A stretch of DNA of 64,000 nt from Kordiimonadales bacterium IMCC3096 (GCA_016865035.1 CP018227.1:2016001-2080000); one strand, 5' to 3'. Shown: positions 44,531-57,022, counted from the first letter of the stretch. Numbers and translations are program-made. The notes: generated from the sequence alone by a model not told the origin.

Positions 44531-44932
44531 ATGCGGGTGTTGGTAGTTGACGACAACGAGATCAACAGGGCTCTCGCGAGGGCCGTGGTAACCCGTCTGG
44601 GCCACGAGATCGACGAAGCATCTGATGGGTATGAAGGCCTCAGTCTTCTGGCTGCGAAGAAGTACGACCTGATACTGATGGACATCTCGATGCCTGGCTT
44701 GTCAGGTTCCGACGTCATGCGAAGGGTCCGGAACAACGGGTTCCCCAATCGCAACACGCAGGCTGTCGCATGGACGGCCCTTTCGAAATCTGATGTTCCG
44801 GATTCGGGAATCCTGTTCGAGGAATACATGCAGAAACCCGCGACGCTGAGTGACATGCGCAATCTCATCGCTCGTGCGGAACGAGGTGTTTGCGGCATGC
44901 AAATGATGCCTGACGAACGTGTGTACGCATAG
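44531..44932 (+). CDS. Stand-alone receiver-domain response regulator
   Basis: A 133-residue single-domain receiver. It has the acidic pair D7/D8 (VLVVDDNEINRAL), phosphoacceptor D51 (LILMDISMPGLSG), T82 and the K102 lysine in QKPATL, so the phosphorylation pocket is complete. No output domain is present; such proteins relay phosphate or bind partners. The N-terminal DDNEINR pattern resembles receivers of hybrid kinases. It is the first gene of the signalling island that also holds a response regulator (45705) and a kinase (47010). Confidence 0.85.
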   Translation: MRVLVVDDNEINRALARAVVTRLGHEIDEASDGYEGLSLLAAKKYDLILMDISMPGLSGSDVMRRVRNNGFPNRNTQAVAWTALSKSDVPDSGILFEEYMQKPATLSDMRNLIARAERGVCGMQMMPDERVYA

Positions 44933-44962
44933 TGCTTCAGTTCCGCTAAGTGGCTCGCGATC

Positions 44963-45472
44963 ATGCAGGTATCTGTCCTTCATAAGGTGCGAAAAACGCT
45001 CAGAAAATCGCGGCTCCCACAGGCGACTGTCCTTTCCTGGAAGAGACATCAGCGGGTGACAGTCGCAAAGTTGCTCGTTGATGTGGTCTGGCCCAGGGAA
45101 ACTAACCAAATCACATCCCGGATGGAATGGGATGCACTTTCTGACCTCTTCGAATCTTCGCTCGCTTCGCTGGACTATCGGCTTCCATACGACATCAGGG
45201 AAATGGCCATGCCGATGTCCCGAGCCACTTTCCGGAGACTTCTGAACGAAGATCTAGAGATCGTGAACGTTAGCCGGAGCGAGCTGCGATCCAGACTCAG
45301 GTTTCGTGACTGTCACACGGAGAGAGATTGTGGTACATCAGGGCTCCCTACCAGTGGATCGGCGCCGCAATCGATGCATGCGGTGCCTGATGCGTCGTGC
45401 CAGATATGGGGTGAGTCAGGCTTGGGTTGGCAAGCGATACGTCAGGAGAATGGCCTTTTAACCCCAGGTTAA
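44963..45472 (+). CDS. Hypothetical protein, doubtful
   Basis: An open frame of 169 codons with GC intermediate between chromosome and island, and no good ribosome-binding site before its ATG. The N-terminal half is basic (VRKTLRKSRLP, LSWKRHQRVTVAKLL), and the centre is rich in Arg/Ser (MSRATFRRLLNEDL). I do not recognise a family. It could be a decayed gene or chance frame, and it overlaps the palindrome at 45458-45472. Confidence 0.3.
   Translation: MQVSVLHKVRKTLRKSRLPQATVLSWKRHQRVTVAKLLVDVVWPRETNQITSRMEWDALSDLFESSLASLDYRLPYDIREMAMPMSRATFRRLLNEDLEIVNVSRSELRSRLRFRDCHTERDCGTSGLPTSGSAPQSMHAVPDASCQIWGESGLGWQAIRQENGLLTPG
45458..45472. promoter_or_regulatory. Palindrome TTAACC-N3-GGTTAA
   Basis: A perfect 6-bp inverted repeat with a 3-nt centre, about 235 nt upstream of the wHTH response regulator. 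It also carries the stop codon of the doubtful upstream frame. It could be an operator or a small terminator-like stem. Confidence 0.35.
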
Positions 45473-45704
45473 TGATTTGAACCGATATTTAGCAGCTGAA
45501 TTTGAAAAAATGAAAATTAAGTCTCTCTTCCCCCACCATATTGAATATGAAGCTTTAAAACTGTATGGACAATCGCAAATGACAACAATACGTACCAATA
45601 GCGCCTCAAAATGGGTCATTTCATGCAAGACATAAAGCCATATTCGGTCAATTTTGTAGCTTGTAGCGCGACTTTTGGCAAACAGTGTTGTCTTGAGAGC
45701 GGAA

Positions 45705-46466
45705 ATGTCTAGTAGCGATAATTTCCACGTAATAGTACTGGACGATGAGGAGTTAGCCACGAGCGAAATTTGCGATCTTCTGGCGGAATCGGGATATGAC
45801 GCATTGCCATTCACTGATCCATCGGCATTCATGGCTTGGTATGCGCAGGAATCTGCTCCAATAATACTTGTTCTTGACATAAATATGCCAAATATTTCCG
45901 GGTGGGGTGTTCTTTCCTTTATTGAAAAATTTGATGATCATAAAAGGATGACTGAGACAATCATTGTTTCTTCAAAAAATGAATATAGCGATGTCAGAAA
46001 AGCACTACGGTTCGGTGGTGTGGACTATCTCTCCAAGCCGATTGATACAAATGACTTGCTGGATGCTGTAGCACTCGGTGTCGAAAAATTGTCCAGGAGA
46101 CTCGAGGAAAACTCAAACAACCTGGCTCAAGACGGAGTGTACCAAAGAAAATACGAGAGAATCCCCGGCACACCAAGTCGTCTTGACGATGTGCTTCCTC
46201 CAAAATGCGCCAGTGATGCGCACTTCCGCATCCTGGCGGCCCTTCATGAGGACGAGATATCGGGTCATTTCTTCGGACTGAGCGTCGGCAGCGCTGCCTA
46301 TGTAACAAACATGTCACTGACTACCGGTCTGCGGAAAGTCAACGATCTTTGCGATGCTGGGCTCATAGAGCGTCGGCCGGATCCGGCAGATTCCCGTCGA
46401 CAGATTGTCCAGCTTACCAAACTGGGAACGGAATTGACGGTCAGATTAATGGGAGGTGTATCATGA
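45705..46466 (+). CDS. Response regulator with winged-helix (MarR-like) output
   Basis: A 253-residue protein. I chose the start at 45705 (MSSSDNFHVI), just after the purine-rich GAGAGCGGAA. The receiver spans residues 1-125: D13/D14, phosphoacceptor D58 (LVLDINMPN), S89-S90 at the Thr/Ser position and K111 (SKPID). A linker leads to a C-terminal winged helix from about 175: DAHFRILAALHED, TTGLRKVNDLCDAGLIERRPDPADSRRQIVQLTKLG, with a MarR-type wing. REC fused to a MarR-like HTH is an uncommon response regulator class. It ends with an ATGA overlap with the SUOX-fold gene. Confidence 0.87.
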   Translation: MSSSDNFHVIVLDDEELATSEICDLLAESGYDALPFTDPSAFMAWYAQESAPIILVLDINMPNISGWGVLSFIEKFDDHKRMTETIIVSSKNEYSDVRKALRFGGVDYLSKPIDTNDLLDAVALGVEKLSRRLEENSNNLAQDGVYQRKYERIPGTPSRLDDVLPPKCASDAHFRILAALHEDEISGHFFGLSVGSAAYVTNMSLTTGLRKVNDLCDAGLIERRPDPADSRRQIVQLTKLGTELTVRLMGGVS

Positions 46467-46996
46467 TGCATGCAATATTCAGTAATGTGTGTAAAAATAT
46501 TGGTAGTAACAGAAAATTCACGCTGATTACGTTCGTTATATTTGCGATATTTACTATTTTTATCGAAAATAATTCATTAAAGGCTGATAATAGATTAGAA
46601 TTTTCTCTACAAATTCAAAATCAAGAGAAATATATGTTATATATTGATGATATAGATGAAAAATATGTCGAATCTATCAGTACAAATACTCCCTGGCATG
46701 ATGATATTGCCAAATATACCGGCATTCTTATTCAAAATTTTTTGGATCAATATGAAGGTGGCGAATTCTCGGAAATATCCATAAGCGCGATGAATGGCTA
46801 TACAGTGGATTCAGACATCAGAACATTCGTGAACGCAGGTGCCATGTTGGTATGGCTCATGAATGATGCTCCCATTTCCGTACATAACAAAGGCCCAATT
46901 GTTGTCATCTTTCCCTGGTCTCAGAACGGGTCTCTCAGAGAGGATATTTTCACCTCTCTTGCGGTCTGGCATGTGAATTCTATCCATATCAGATGA
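46463..46996 (+). CDS. Exported SUOX-fold (molybdopterin-oxidoreductase-like) protein, probable sensor partner
   Basis: A 177-residue protein that starts at 46463 behind GGGAGGTG and overlaps the previous stop (ATGA). An N-terminal hydrophobic stretch (LITFVIFAIFTIFI, residues 21-34) is a signal or anchor. The C-terminal 100 residues follow the short oxidoreductase-molybdopterin-binding family: YTGILIQNFLDQYEGG, ISISAMNGYTVDSDI, MNDAPISVHNKGPIVVIFPW and AVWHVNSIHIR. The only cysteine is C10 in the leader, so the molybdenum-ligating Cys is absent. The gene is strongly AT-rich. It sits between a response regulator and a histidine kinase, which suggests a ligand-sensing rather than catalytic role (inference). 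Confidence 0.72.
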   Translation: MMHAIFSNVCKNIGSNRKFTLITFVIFAIFTIFIENNSLKADNRLEFSLQIQNQEKYMLYIDDIDEKYVESISTNTPWHDDIAKYTGILIQNFLDQYEGGEFSEISISAMNGYTVDSDIRTFVNAGAMLVWLMNDAPISVHNKGPIVVIFPWSQNGSLREDIFTSLAVWHVNSIHIR

Positions 46997-47009
46997 AAGA
47001 GATATCTCC

Positions 47010-48779
47010 GTGAAAAGCTATTATTTGCTCATCTTGAATGCCTATGCGAAATGCAAAATTGTCATAAACCTGTCTATTTTTGTGATTTTTGGAATTATTA
47101 GTGTAAATATATTGTTCTATATCTATGAAGTAAGGGGGTTTTTTTCTGCGAACGAGGAGAGCGCAGTCTGGCATGCAACACAAATCGAGTATGATGCCCT
47201 GAAAATTGCGGACCTGAGCCAGAGAACCCGGAGTCGAGCAACACCGGAACAAGAGCGCGAGGTGTCATTTTATTTCCAGTCGATCAGATCACGCCTCGAT
47301 GCTTCCAGCAAGGGGCTGATCCGAAAGAAGTTCAGCAAATTTCCAAGAGCAGAAGAATTCATTCGCAAAATTTCGGAAAGTCTGAGTAAAATAGAATTGA
47401 GATATAATAATACCTATTATATTGACCGGTCAAACGGTGCTGATATCGACAATCGACGCATAGCATTTGAAAATTTTCTCAGATTGTGTCGCCAGTTTTC
47501 CTCATATTCTGCTGTTCAGGAGGCGAGATTGAGAGATGAACAGAGAAGTATAGAAATGACGTTTGCGGGCGTTTTTATTGTATCCGGGCTATCGATTTTG
47601 ATTCTTCTATTCAGTGTTTTTCACTCTATTCATCAGGGTATCCTGAAAGAGATCAGTGCAGAGCCGGAGAAGTACCTGAAAAAAATGTCAAATAGTCAAA
47701 TTGGTGAGCTTCTTTCGGGTTTTATATACAATACACCAGTAAAAGTAGTGTATATCGACGATATAGAAGGATCTCTCGTCAGGTCTTTGACTTACACCGA
47801 GCTCGAGGGGCCGCATATCATGGGTGTCCAGATCGACTCAGGAGATGAATTCGATGTTGATCCGGCCCTAATCAGTGACAGCGTCCAAAGGCAAAAGAGC
47901 TGGATCGGAACATTGAGGATCACTCGATCATCCGAGGCCCGACCAGACGAATTCTTCATGATAAAAATTTCTGAACCGACCTATGGAAAATTTCGATATA
48001 TTTGCATGATAATTGATGTCACGACATATGAAATCGAGCGCATGAATCACCAGAAGAGAGAATCATTGCTCTCTATGGGTGAATTGGCGGGCAGTTTGGC
48101 TCATGAGATAAGCCAGCCCATAAATAATATTGGTCTCCTGACATCGAATCTGCGAGCGAGCTTGAGTAATTTGGACGCGCCGTCAGTGAGGCTCAAAAAA
48201 ATTGAGTCACAAATTGATCGTTGTCGCAAGATTATTGGCGCGCTTCAGAGTCTTTCATCCGGCCAACTGCGGGATATTGAACAAATAGACGTTCGTATCA
48301 TAATGGAAAATTGGCGAAATGGATATCGGCACCGCAATCTGCAGGGTGTAAGAATGATCGTTAGGTGCTGTCGGGAAGAATGTTTGATCGACTTCAACAG
48401 TATTATATTGAGTGAAGTACTTTCCAATTTGGTTGACAACGCTCTGGATCAATTGGACCGTCACCCGCCTTCGTATCCAGTCGTTCTGATATGTTGCGCG
48501 CCGCATGGTGATCATGTGCGGATAGAAATTTGGGACAACGCAGGTGGGGTTCAACAAGGGTTGGAGAGGCGAATATTTGAGCCATTCGTTTCCACAAAGC
48601 ATAACCACGGCGGGACTGGTCTTGGGCTCACCGTTGCGCGCAAGTTCATAAGGCAAGCGGACGGCGAACTGAGCTTTCGTCGGCGCAAGAATGGATCAAT
48701 CTTCACGATCGACCTGCCGCGGAGTATGCGTGTCGATGGTCAAGCCTCTCTGTCTGTGTGGAGTCATGAGGCGGGCTGA
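47010..48779 (+). CDS. Membrane sensor histidine kinase
   Basis: A 589-residue kinase with a GTG start at 47010. The first transmembrane helix is at about 18-39, a periplasmic helical region at 40-182, and the second helix at about 183-207 (FIVSGLSILILLFSVF). A cytosolic segment (about 225-345) looks PAS-like. Residue H365 lies in SLAHEISQPINNIG, followed by an HATPase with DNALDQL, DNAGGV and GGTGLGLTVARKFI. The arrangement resembles NtrY/DctB-type kinases. The AT-rich composition ends near 48.7 kb. The SUOX-fold gene is 13 nt upstream and likely forms its signal-input partner. Confidence 0.87.
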   Translation: MKSYYLLILNAYAKCKIVINLSIFVIFGIISVNILFYIYEVRGFFSANEESAVWHATQIEYDALKIADLSQRTRSRATPEQEREVSFYFQSIRSRLDASSKGLIRKKFSKFPRAEEFIRKISESLSKIELRYNNTYYIDRSNGADIDNRRIAFENFLRLCRQFSSYSAVQEARLRDEQRSIEMTFAGVFIVSGLSILILLFSVFHSIHQGILKEISAEPEKYLKKMSNSQIGELLSGFIYNTPVKVVYIDDIEGSLVRSLTYTELEGPHIMGVQIDSGDEFDVDPALISDSVQRQKSWIGTLRITRSSEARPDEFFMIKISEPTYGKFRYICMIIDVTTYEIERMNHQKRESLLSMGELAGSLAHEISQPINNIGLLTSNLRASLSNLDAPSVRLKKIESQIDRCRKIIGALQSLSSGQLRDIEQIDVRIIMENWRNGYRHRNLQGVRMIVRCCREECLIDFNSIILSEVLSNLVDNALDQLDRHPPSYPVVLICCAPHGDHVRIEIWDNAGGVQQGLERRIFEPFVSTKHNHGGTGLGLTVARKFIRQADGELSFRRRKNGSIFTIDLPRSMRVDGQASLSVWSHEAG

Positions 48780-48878
48780 GAAGCCTGCCGGCGGGTTCCT
48801 GGTCACACATCCTTATCGCTGTCGGATTGATGCAACTGCATCGGCTACCTCACTTGGCGGTTGGTGTGTTGCGGCTGA

Positions 48879-49325
48879 CTATTCGGCCGGCTGGGCCAGA
48901 CTGCGAACCTGGTCGCTATTCGGCCCGCCGCCATTGACCGGCTCCCCATCATCCGCATGTTCGTCGGCCAGTGCGCGGACCAGCGTGGAGATCGCGCCAC
49001 GGATCGAGGCATTGTCCAGCCGCCCGAAATTGCGCGCCAGGTCGATGGTGGTGCGGTTGGTGCCGCCATGTGCCAGGTCGGAGACCGAACGGGCGGTCTC
49101 GCCTTCCAGTCCTTCGAAGAAGAAACCGACGGGCGAGCCGAGCTGCCGCGCCACCTCGTAGAGCCGGCCTGCGCTGACGCGGTTCGCACCGGTCTCGTAT
49201 TTCTGGACCTGCTGATAGGAAATCCCCAGCAGGCTGGCGAGGTCATGCTGCGTCATGCCCAGTTCTGCCCGGCGGCTGCGGATGCGTTCCCCGACGTGGC
49301 GGTCGATATGGCGAAGTTGGTGCAT
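48879..49325 (-). CDS. XRE-family helix-turn-helix regulator
   Basis: A 148-residue protein. The HTH (about residues 11-66) reads VGERIRSRRAELGMTQHDLASLLGISYQQVQKYETGANRVSAGRLYEVARQLG, a Cro/C1 type common in alphaproteobacteria. The C-terminal part (GFFFEGLEGETARSVSDLAHGG) is a short dimer region without known domain. Composition is back to the GC-rich chromosomal level, so it probably belongs to the core rather than the island. It is divergent from bamD with a 151-nt spacer. Confidence 0.87.
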   Translation of the reverse strand: MHQLRHIDRHVGERIRSRRAELGMTQHDLASLLGISYQQVQKYETGANRVSAGRLYEVARQLGSPVGFFFEGLEGETARSVSDLAHGGTNRTTIDLARNFGRLDNASIRGAISTLVRALADEHADDGEPVNGGGPNSDQVRSLAQPAE

Positions 49326-49476
49326 TCTGTGACCTCAGTCCTGCATTGTGACACGAATTGCGAATCGCCGGACCAACCGGCACCGCTTTCACGAAATCTC
49401 CTTCATGTGCATCAAAAGCCGTGCCGGTCTTCGCGCATAGCTTGATTTCGACAGGACCGCGTGAGACATAGATTTC

Positions 49477-50325
49477 ATGAAACACGCGGTTCAGGACTGG
49501 TTTTCTGCTGGGCGCATCATGCTGTTGGGCATGGTGATGGTGCTTGCTGCGGCGTGCTCCGACGACTCCGGCGACAAGAAGCCTGTTGCGGAGGCGCCCG
49601 AAGACACCCCGGTGGAGGTCATCTACAATCAGGGCCTGGATGAGGTCACCGCCGGGGACTACCAGGAAGCTGCGCTGACGTTCGATCTGGTGGAGCGGCA
49701 GTACCCCTATTCGGTCTGGGCCACCAAGGCGCAGTTGATGGCGGTCTTTTCCTACTACATGACCAACGACTATGACCTTGCCATCGGTGCCGCCGACCGG
49801 TTCATCCGGCTGCATCCGGGCAGCGCGGATTCGGCCTATGCCCACTACATGATCGCCGTCAGCCACTACGAACAGATCACGGATGTCGGGCGGGACCAGG
49901 GCCGTACCGTGAAGGCGCTCGAATCGCTTGAGGAAGTGATCCGACGGTTCCCGACCTCGGCCTATGCCCAGGATGCGCAGGCCAAGCTGGCCCTGACGCA
50001 GGACCATCTGGCAGGCAAGGAAATGGAGATCGGGCGCTACTACCTGCAGCGGCAGCACTATGTCGCCGCCATCAACCGGTTCCGCAATGTCGTCCGCGAC
50101 TACCAGACCACCAGTCACACGCCGGAGGCACTGCATCGCCTCACCGAGTCCTATCTTCTGCTGGGCGTCACGGACGAGGCGCAGGCAACGGCCGCGGTTC
50201 TGGGCCACAACTTCCCCAACAGTGTCTGGTACCGCGATTCCTACGCGCTTCTGTCAGGCCAGCAACTCGCGCCGGAAGCCGACGACGAATCATGGATATC
50301 CAGCATCTGGAACGCCGTCTTCTGA
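49477..50325 (+). CDS. bamD: Outer-membrane protein assembly factor BamD
   Basis: A 282-residue lipoprotein. The lipobox is LAAAC with C27 as the lipidated residue. Five tetratricopeptide-like helical hairpins follow (PVEVIYNQGLDEVTAGDYQEAALTFD, YPYSVWATKAQLMAVFSYY, PGSADSAYAHYMIAVSHYEQI, FPTSAYAQDAQAKLALTQDHLAGKEMEIGRYYLQRQHYVAAINRF). BamD is part of the beta-barrel assembly machine on the periplasmic side of the outer membrane. recN follows in 10 nt. In many alphaproteobacteria lpxC lies directly upstream; here an xre gene and the accessory island sit there instead. Confidence 0.93.
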   Translation: MKHAVQDWFSAGRIMLLGMVMVLAAACSDDSGDKKPVAEAPEDTPVEVIYNQGLDEVTAGDYQEAALTFDLVERQYPYSVWATKAQLMAVFSYYMTNDYDLAIGAADRFIRLHPGSADSAYAHYMIAVSHYEQITDVGRDQGRTVKALESLEEVIRRFPTSAYAQDAQAKLALTQDHLAGKEMEIGRYYLQRQHYVAAINRFRNVVRDYQTTSHTPEALHRLTESYLLLGVTDEAQATAAVLGHNFPNSVWYRDSYALLSGQQLAPEADDESWISSIWNAVF

Positions 50326-50335
50326 CGGTCACACC

Positions 50336-54093
<3,758 letters not shown>

Positions 54094-54111
54094 TGGCCGT
54101 TCCCCCGCGCC

Positions 54112-54987
54112 TCACGCCGGGCGTTCGGCGGTCAGGTGCAGGCGCCAGGTGAGGATGTCGTCATCGCTCTGCCCGGCATAGTCGGGATGCACCGGCGGGC
54201 GGCTGTCGATGCGGAAGCGTTCGGCGTCCAGGATGCGGAAACCGGCCGTCTCCAGTTTGGCGATGATCTGCTCCGCCGGAAGACGATTGATGTACTGCAC
54301 GTCGTTTTCCAGCCAGTTGCGGAACAGGCTGTCCGAGTGCCGCAGGTAATGTTTCTTGGAGCGGCTGGGGTCGTAGTGGGCCAGATGGTCGTCCAGCCCG
54401 ACCTGTGCCACCAGACGCCCGCCGGGCTTGGTCACGCGGAACCAGTCAGCGGCGTTTGAATCGAAACCGCTGGCCACCACATGCTCCAGCACGTCGACGG
54501 AATAGAGCATGTCGAAATGCGCGTCCGGATAGGGCAGCGCACCGTTGTGATCGATGGCGTAGTGCAGGTCCAGCGGCGCATAGGCAGACGCGAAGTCCGA
54601 TGCCGCCTCCACCCTGCCCAGACGCTCCAGTGCTTTCTCCCGCCGTGCCGGATCGAGGTCCATCGCGGCAAGGCCATTGCGGACCTGTGGCAGGGCGTTG
54701 CGGAAGGCGTCGTAGGACCGGTTGTCCCAGACGTCGAAACAATGGACTTCCGCATCATAGATCAGCGCGGGATAGAGGCTGTAGGCGTGCATCCAGCCGG
54801 TGCCAAGCTCCAGGAACCGCGCGGGGTCGGTCATGGGAGCCTCGGCCAGCCGCTCCAGCACCCAGCCAGCCCGTTCTTCCGACAGCTTGCGTTCGCCCTT
54901 GCGGTTGCCAAGCCAGCGGTAGAGGGCCTTGGTCGGACCGGTGGCGGAGAAGGCGCGCAGCGCGGTGGCCGCAAGATAGTAGTTCAT
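54112..54987 (-). CDS. Class I SAM-dependent methyltransferase
   Basis: A 291-residue Rossmann-fold protein. The SAM-binding glycine loop is RFLELGTGWMHAYSLYPAL, followed by VHCFDVWDNR with the acidic ribose contact, and a core motif FDMLYSVDVLEHV. The C-terminal half (YDPSRSKKHYLRHSDSLFRNW, NRLPAEQIIAKLETAGFRI) is typical of small-molecule or sugar methyltransferases, though the substrate is not identifiable. It is convergent with ligA and upstream of no related pathway genes. Confidence 0.8.
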   Translation of the reverse strand: MNYYLAATALRAFSATGPTKALYRWLGNRKGERKLSEERAGWVLERLAEAPMTDPARFLELGTGWMHAYSLYPALIYDAEVHCFDVWDNRSYDAFRNALPQVRNGLAAMDLDPARREKALERLGRVEAASDFASAYAPLDLHYAIDHNGALPYPDAHFDMLYSVDVLEHVVASGFDSNAADWFRVTKPGGRLVAQVGLDDHLAHYDPSRSKKHYLRHSDSLFRNWLENDVQYINRLPAEQIIAKLETAGFRILDAERFRIDSRPPVHPDYAGQSDDDILTWRLHLTAERPA

Positions 54988-55012
54988 GATCCTGCGGCCC
55001 CGCGCCGGTGCA

Positions 55013-55546
55013 TCAGCCGTCGACGTCCGCGGCGACCTTCACGCTGATCATCTTGTCGGGATAGCGCGGCGGCTCACCCGGCGCGATCGCGTCGACATAG
55101 TCCATGCCATCGACGACCTTGCCCCAGACCGTGTACTGGCCATTGAGGTGGTAGGCCCGCTGGAAGGTGATGAAGAACTGGCTGTCAGCGGAATTCGGAT
55201 CCGACGTCCGGGCCATGCCGATCACACCCCGGTCGAACGGCACGTTGGAGAATTCGGCCCGCAGCTTCTTGCCGCTGCCGCTTGTGCCGGTGCCGGTCGG
55301 GTCACCCGTCTGGGCCATGAAGCCCGGAATGACACGGTGGAAGATGATGCCGTCGTAATATCCCTCGCGGGCCAGTTCCTTGATGCGCGCCACATGTGCG
55401 GGGGCCACATCGGGCATCAACTCGACCACGACGCGACCGTGCTCGAGCTCGATGTAGAGCGTGTTCTCCAGATCGCGGGCATCTGCCGCATTTGCTGCCG
55501 ACATCAGTATGAGACTCCAGAAAATTACAAGAATTCGACGCATCAC
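55013..55546 (-). CDS. Exported cyclophilin-type peptidyl-prolyl isomerase
   Basis: A 177-residue cyclophilin with an N-terminal signal peptide (MMRRILVIFWSLILMSAANA). Family blocks are YYDGIIFHRVIPGFMAQTGDPTGTG, FDRGVIGMARTSDPNSADSQFFITF and YTVWGKVVDGMD. The catalytic Arg (FHRV), Phe and Gln are present, while the GEF segment is KLRAEFSN. It probably helps proline isomerisation of exported proteins in the periplasm. The methyltransferase gene follows on the same strand after 25 nt. Confidence 0.9.
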   Translation of the reverse strand: MMRRILVIFWSLILMSAANAADARDLENTLYIELEHGRVVVELMPDVAPAHVARIKELAREGYYDGIIFHRVIPGFMAQTGDPTGTGTSGSGKKLRAEFSNVPFDRGVIGMARTSDPNSADSQFFITFQRAYHLNGQYTVWGKVVDGMDYVDAIAPGEPPRYPDKMISVKVAADVDG

Positions 55547-55870
55547 ATGCTCCCAAGGCGGTCTGGTCGTGATCGCGACCCGTCTGGCGCCGTTTGTAGC
55601 AATGCTCGACCATGAAGAAAACCCACCCCGAAGCGACGAAAACAGGGCATCATTGTCACAGACACAGCGGGAACATGTTCGACCATGAAATGCTGGAACG
55701 CAAATGTGATCATGCCGGGCTGCGGACGGGGCGGCGCACGACGTGCCTGCATCCAGCGCGTGAAACAGGAACAGTGGTGGCCGCCGGGGCAGCCGACCGC
55801 ATTCGCGAACTGATCATCGCGCCCGCATCGCGCGGCGTGCCCGTCCTGTCCCAAGTCCCGGAATCGTCTC
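55547..55870. other. Divergent intergenic region with a direct repeat
   Basis: There is no gene in these 324 bases. Two imperfect copies of TGYTCGACCATGAA (55603-55616 and 55676-55689; Y is C or T) lie 73 bp apart and could be operator sites for the cyclophilin or the gamma-butyrobetaine hydroxylase-like gene. I see no RNA gene or terminator. Confidence 0.4.
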
Positions 55871-56977
55871 ATGAACACAATCAATGTCGCGCTGGAACAG
55901 CGTGATCTCGTGCTGCAGTGGCCCGATGGCGCAAGCAGCCGTTTCCCCTATATCTGGCTGCGTGACAATGACCCGGCCGAACTGCACCCCGACACGCAGG
56001 AGCGCATGTTCGAACTGCTGAGTGTCGCCGACGACACCCGCCCGGCAACGGCGGCCATTGAAGGCACGGACCTGCTGCTGCAGTGGCCGGATGTGGCGGA
56101 GCCGCGACGGCTGCAACTGGACTGGCTGCGGGCATATCAGCCGGGCCAGGTCCGGAACGACCCGGCCATGATTGCGCCCGAACCCTGGCCGGAAGGCTTC
56201 GCGCCGACGTATGTGCCCGCGTCAGCATTCGACACCGATGCCGGGCTGCTGGTTCAGTTGCGGGATCTGAAACGCCGTGGCCTGACCATCGTCACCGGTC
56301 TTGCCGACGACCCGGACAGCGGCGTGCGGCTGGCGCAGCGGGTCGGGTTCCTGCGCCCGACGAATTTCGGGCTGACCTTCGATGTCAGGTCGAAGCCGAA
56401 CCCGAACAATCTCGCCTATACCGCCGGGCCATTGCCGTTGCATACCGACCTGCCGAATCAGGAGCTTCAGCCGGGAATCCAGTTCCTGCACTGCCTGGTC
56501 AACGGGGCCGTGGGCGGCGATTCGGTCTATGTCGACGGGCTGAACCTGTTGCGGGACCTGCGCAGCCAATACCCGGATGCGTTCGATGTGCTGCTGCACA
56601 CCCAGGTACCGTTCCGGTTCCATGACGGGGAGGCGGACATTCGCAGCCGCCGCAGTGTCTTTGACCTGGATCCGATGGGATTTCCCTCCCGCCTGTCGAT
56701 CAACAGCCACATCATGGATGTCATCGACCTGGAGCCGGAGCTGGCGCACCGGTGGTATGCGGGGATGCGTTGCCTGAAACAGTTGCTGGCCGACCCTGAC
56801 CGGCTGGTGACCTGCCACCTTCAGCCCGGTGAGATGGTGATCTTCGACAATCGCCGGGTACTGCATGGCCGCACCGGTTTCGATCCGTCGACCGGGGATC
56901 GCCATTTCCGGGGCTTCTATGTCGATCACGGCGAACTGGATAGCCGAATCCGGGTGCTTTCGCGCATGATGGAATGA
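55871..56977 (+). CDS. Gamma-butyrobetaine hydroxylase-like TauD/TfdA dioxygenase
   Basis: A 368-residue Fe(II)/2-oxoglutarate oxygenase. It has an N-terminal DUF971-like domain (FPYIWLRDNDPAELHPDTQE) that is characteristic of the gamma-butyrobetaine hydroxylase family, followed by the double-stranded beta-helix core: LPLHTDLPNQELQPGIQFLHCLV with iron-binding H-x-D, and DNRRVLHGRTGFD with the second His, plus an Arg in RHFRGFYVD. Family enzymes make L-carnitine from gamma-butyrobetaine; related enzymes act on other betaines. A CaiC-like CoA ligase lies 5.7 kb downstream on the same strand. Confidence 0.82.
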   Translation: MNTINVALEQRDLVLQWPDGASSRFPYIWLRDNDPAELHPDTQERMFELLSVADDTRPATAAIEGTDLLLQWPDVAEPRRLQLDWLRAYQPGQVRNDPAMIAPEPWPEGFAPTYVPASAFDTDAGLLVQLRDLKRRGLTIVTGLADDPDSGVRLAQRVGFLRPTNFGLTFDVRSKPNPNNLAYTAGPLPLHTDLPNQELQPGIQFLHCLVNGAVGGDSVYVDGLNLLRDLRSQYPDAFDVLLHTQVPFRFHDGEADIRSRRSVFDLDPMGFPSRLSINSHIMDVIDLEPELAHRWYAGMRCLKQLLADPDRLVTCHLQPGEMVIFDNRRVLHGRTGFDPSTGDRHFRGFYVDHGELDSRIRVLSRMME

Positions 56978-57022
56978 TCCGAATCAGATCCTGAACACTG
57001 GCGAAACGATCACCCCGACCGC

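Noticed and set aside
45458-45880. A 140-codon minus-strand frame in the island
   Set aside because: It is opposite the receiver domain of the confirmed response regulator and has no start signal or domain.
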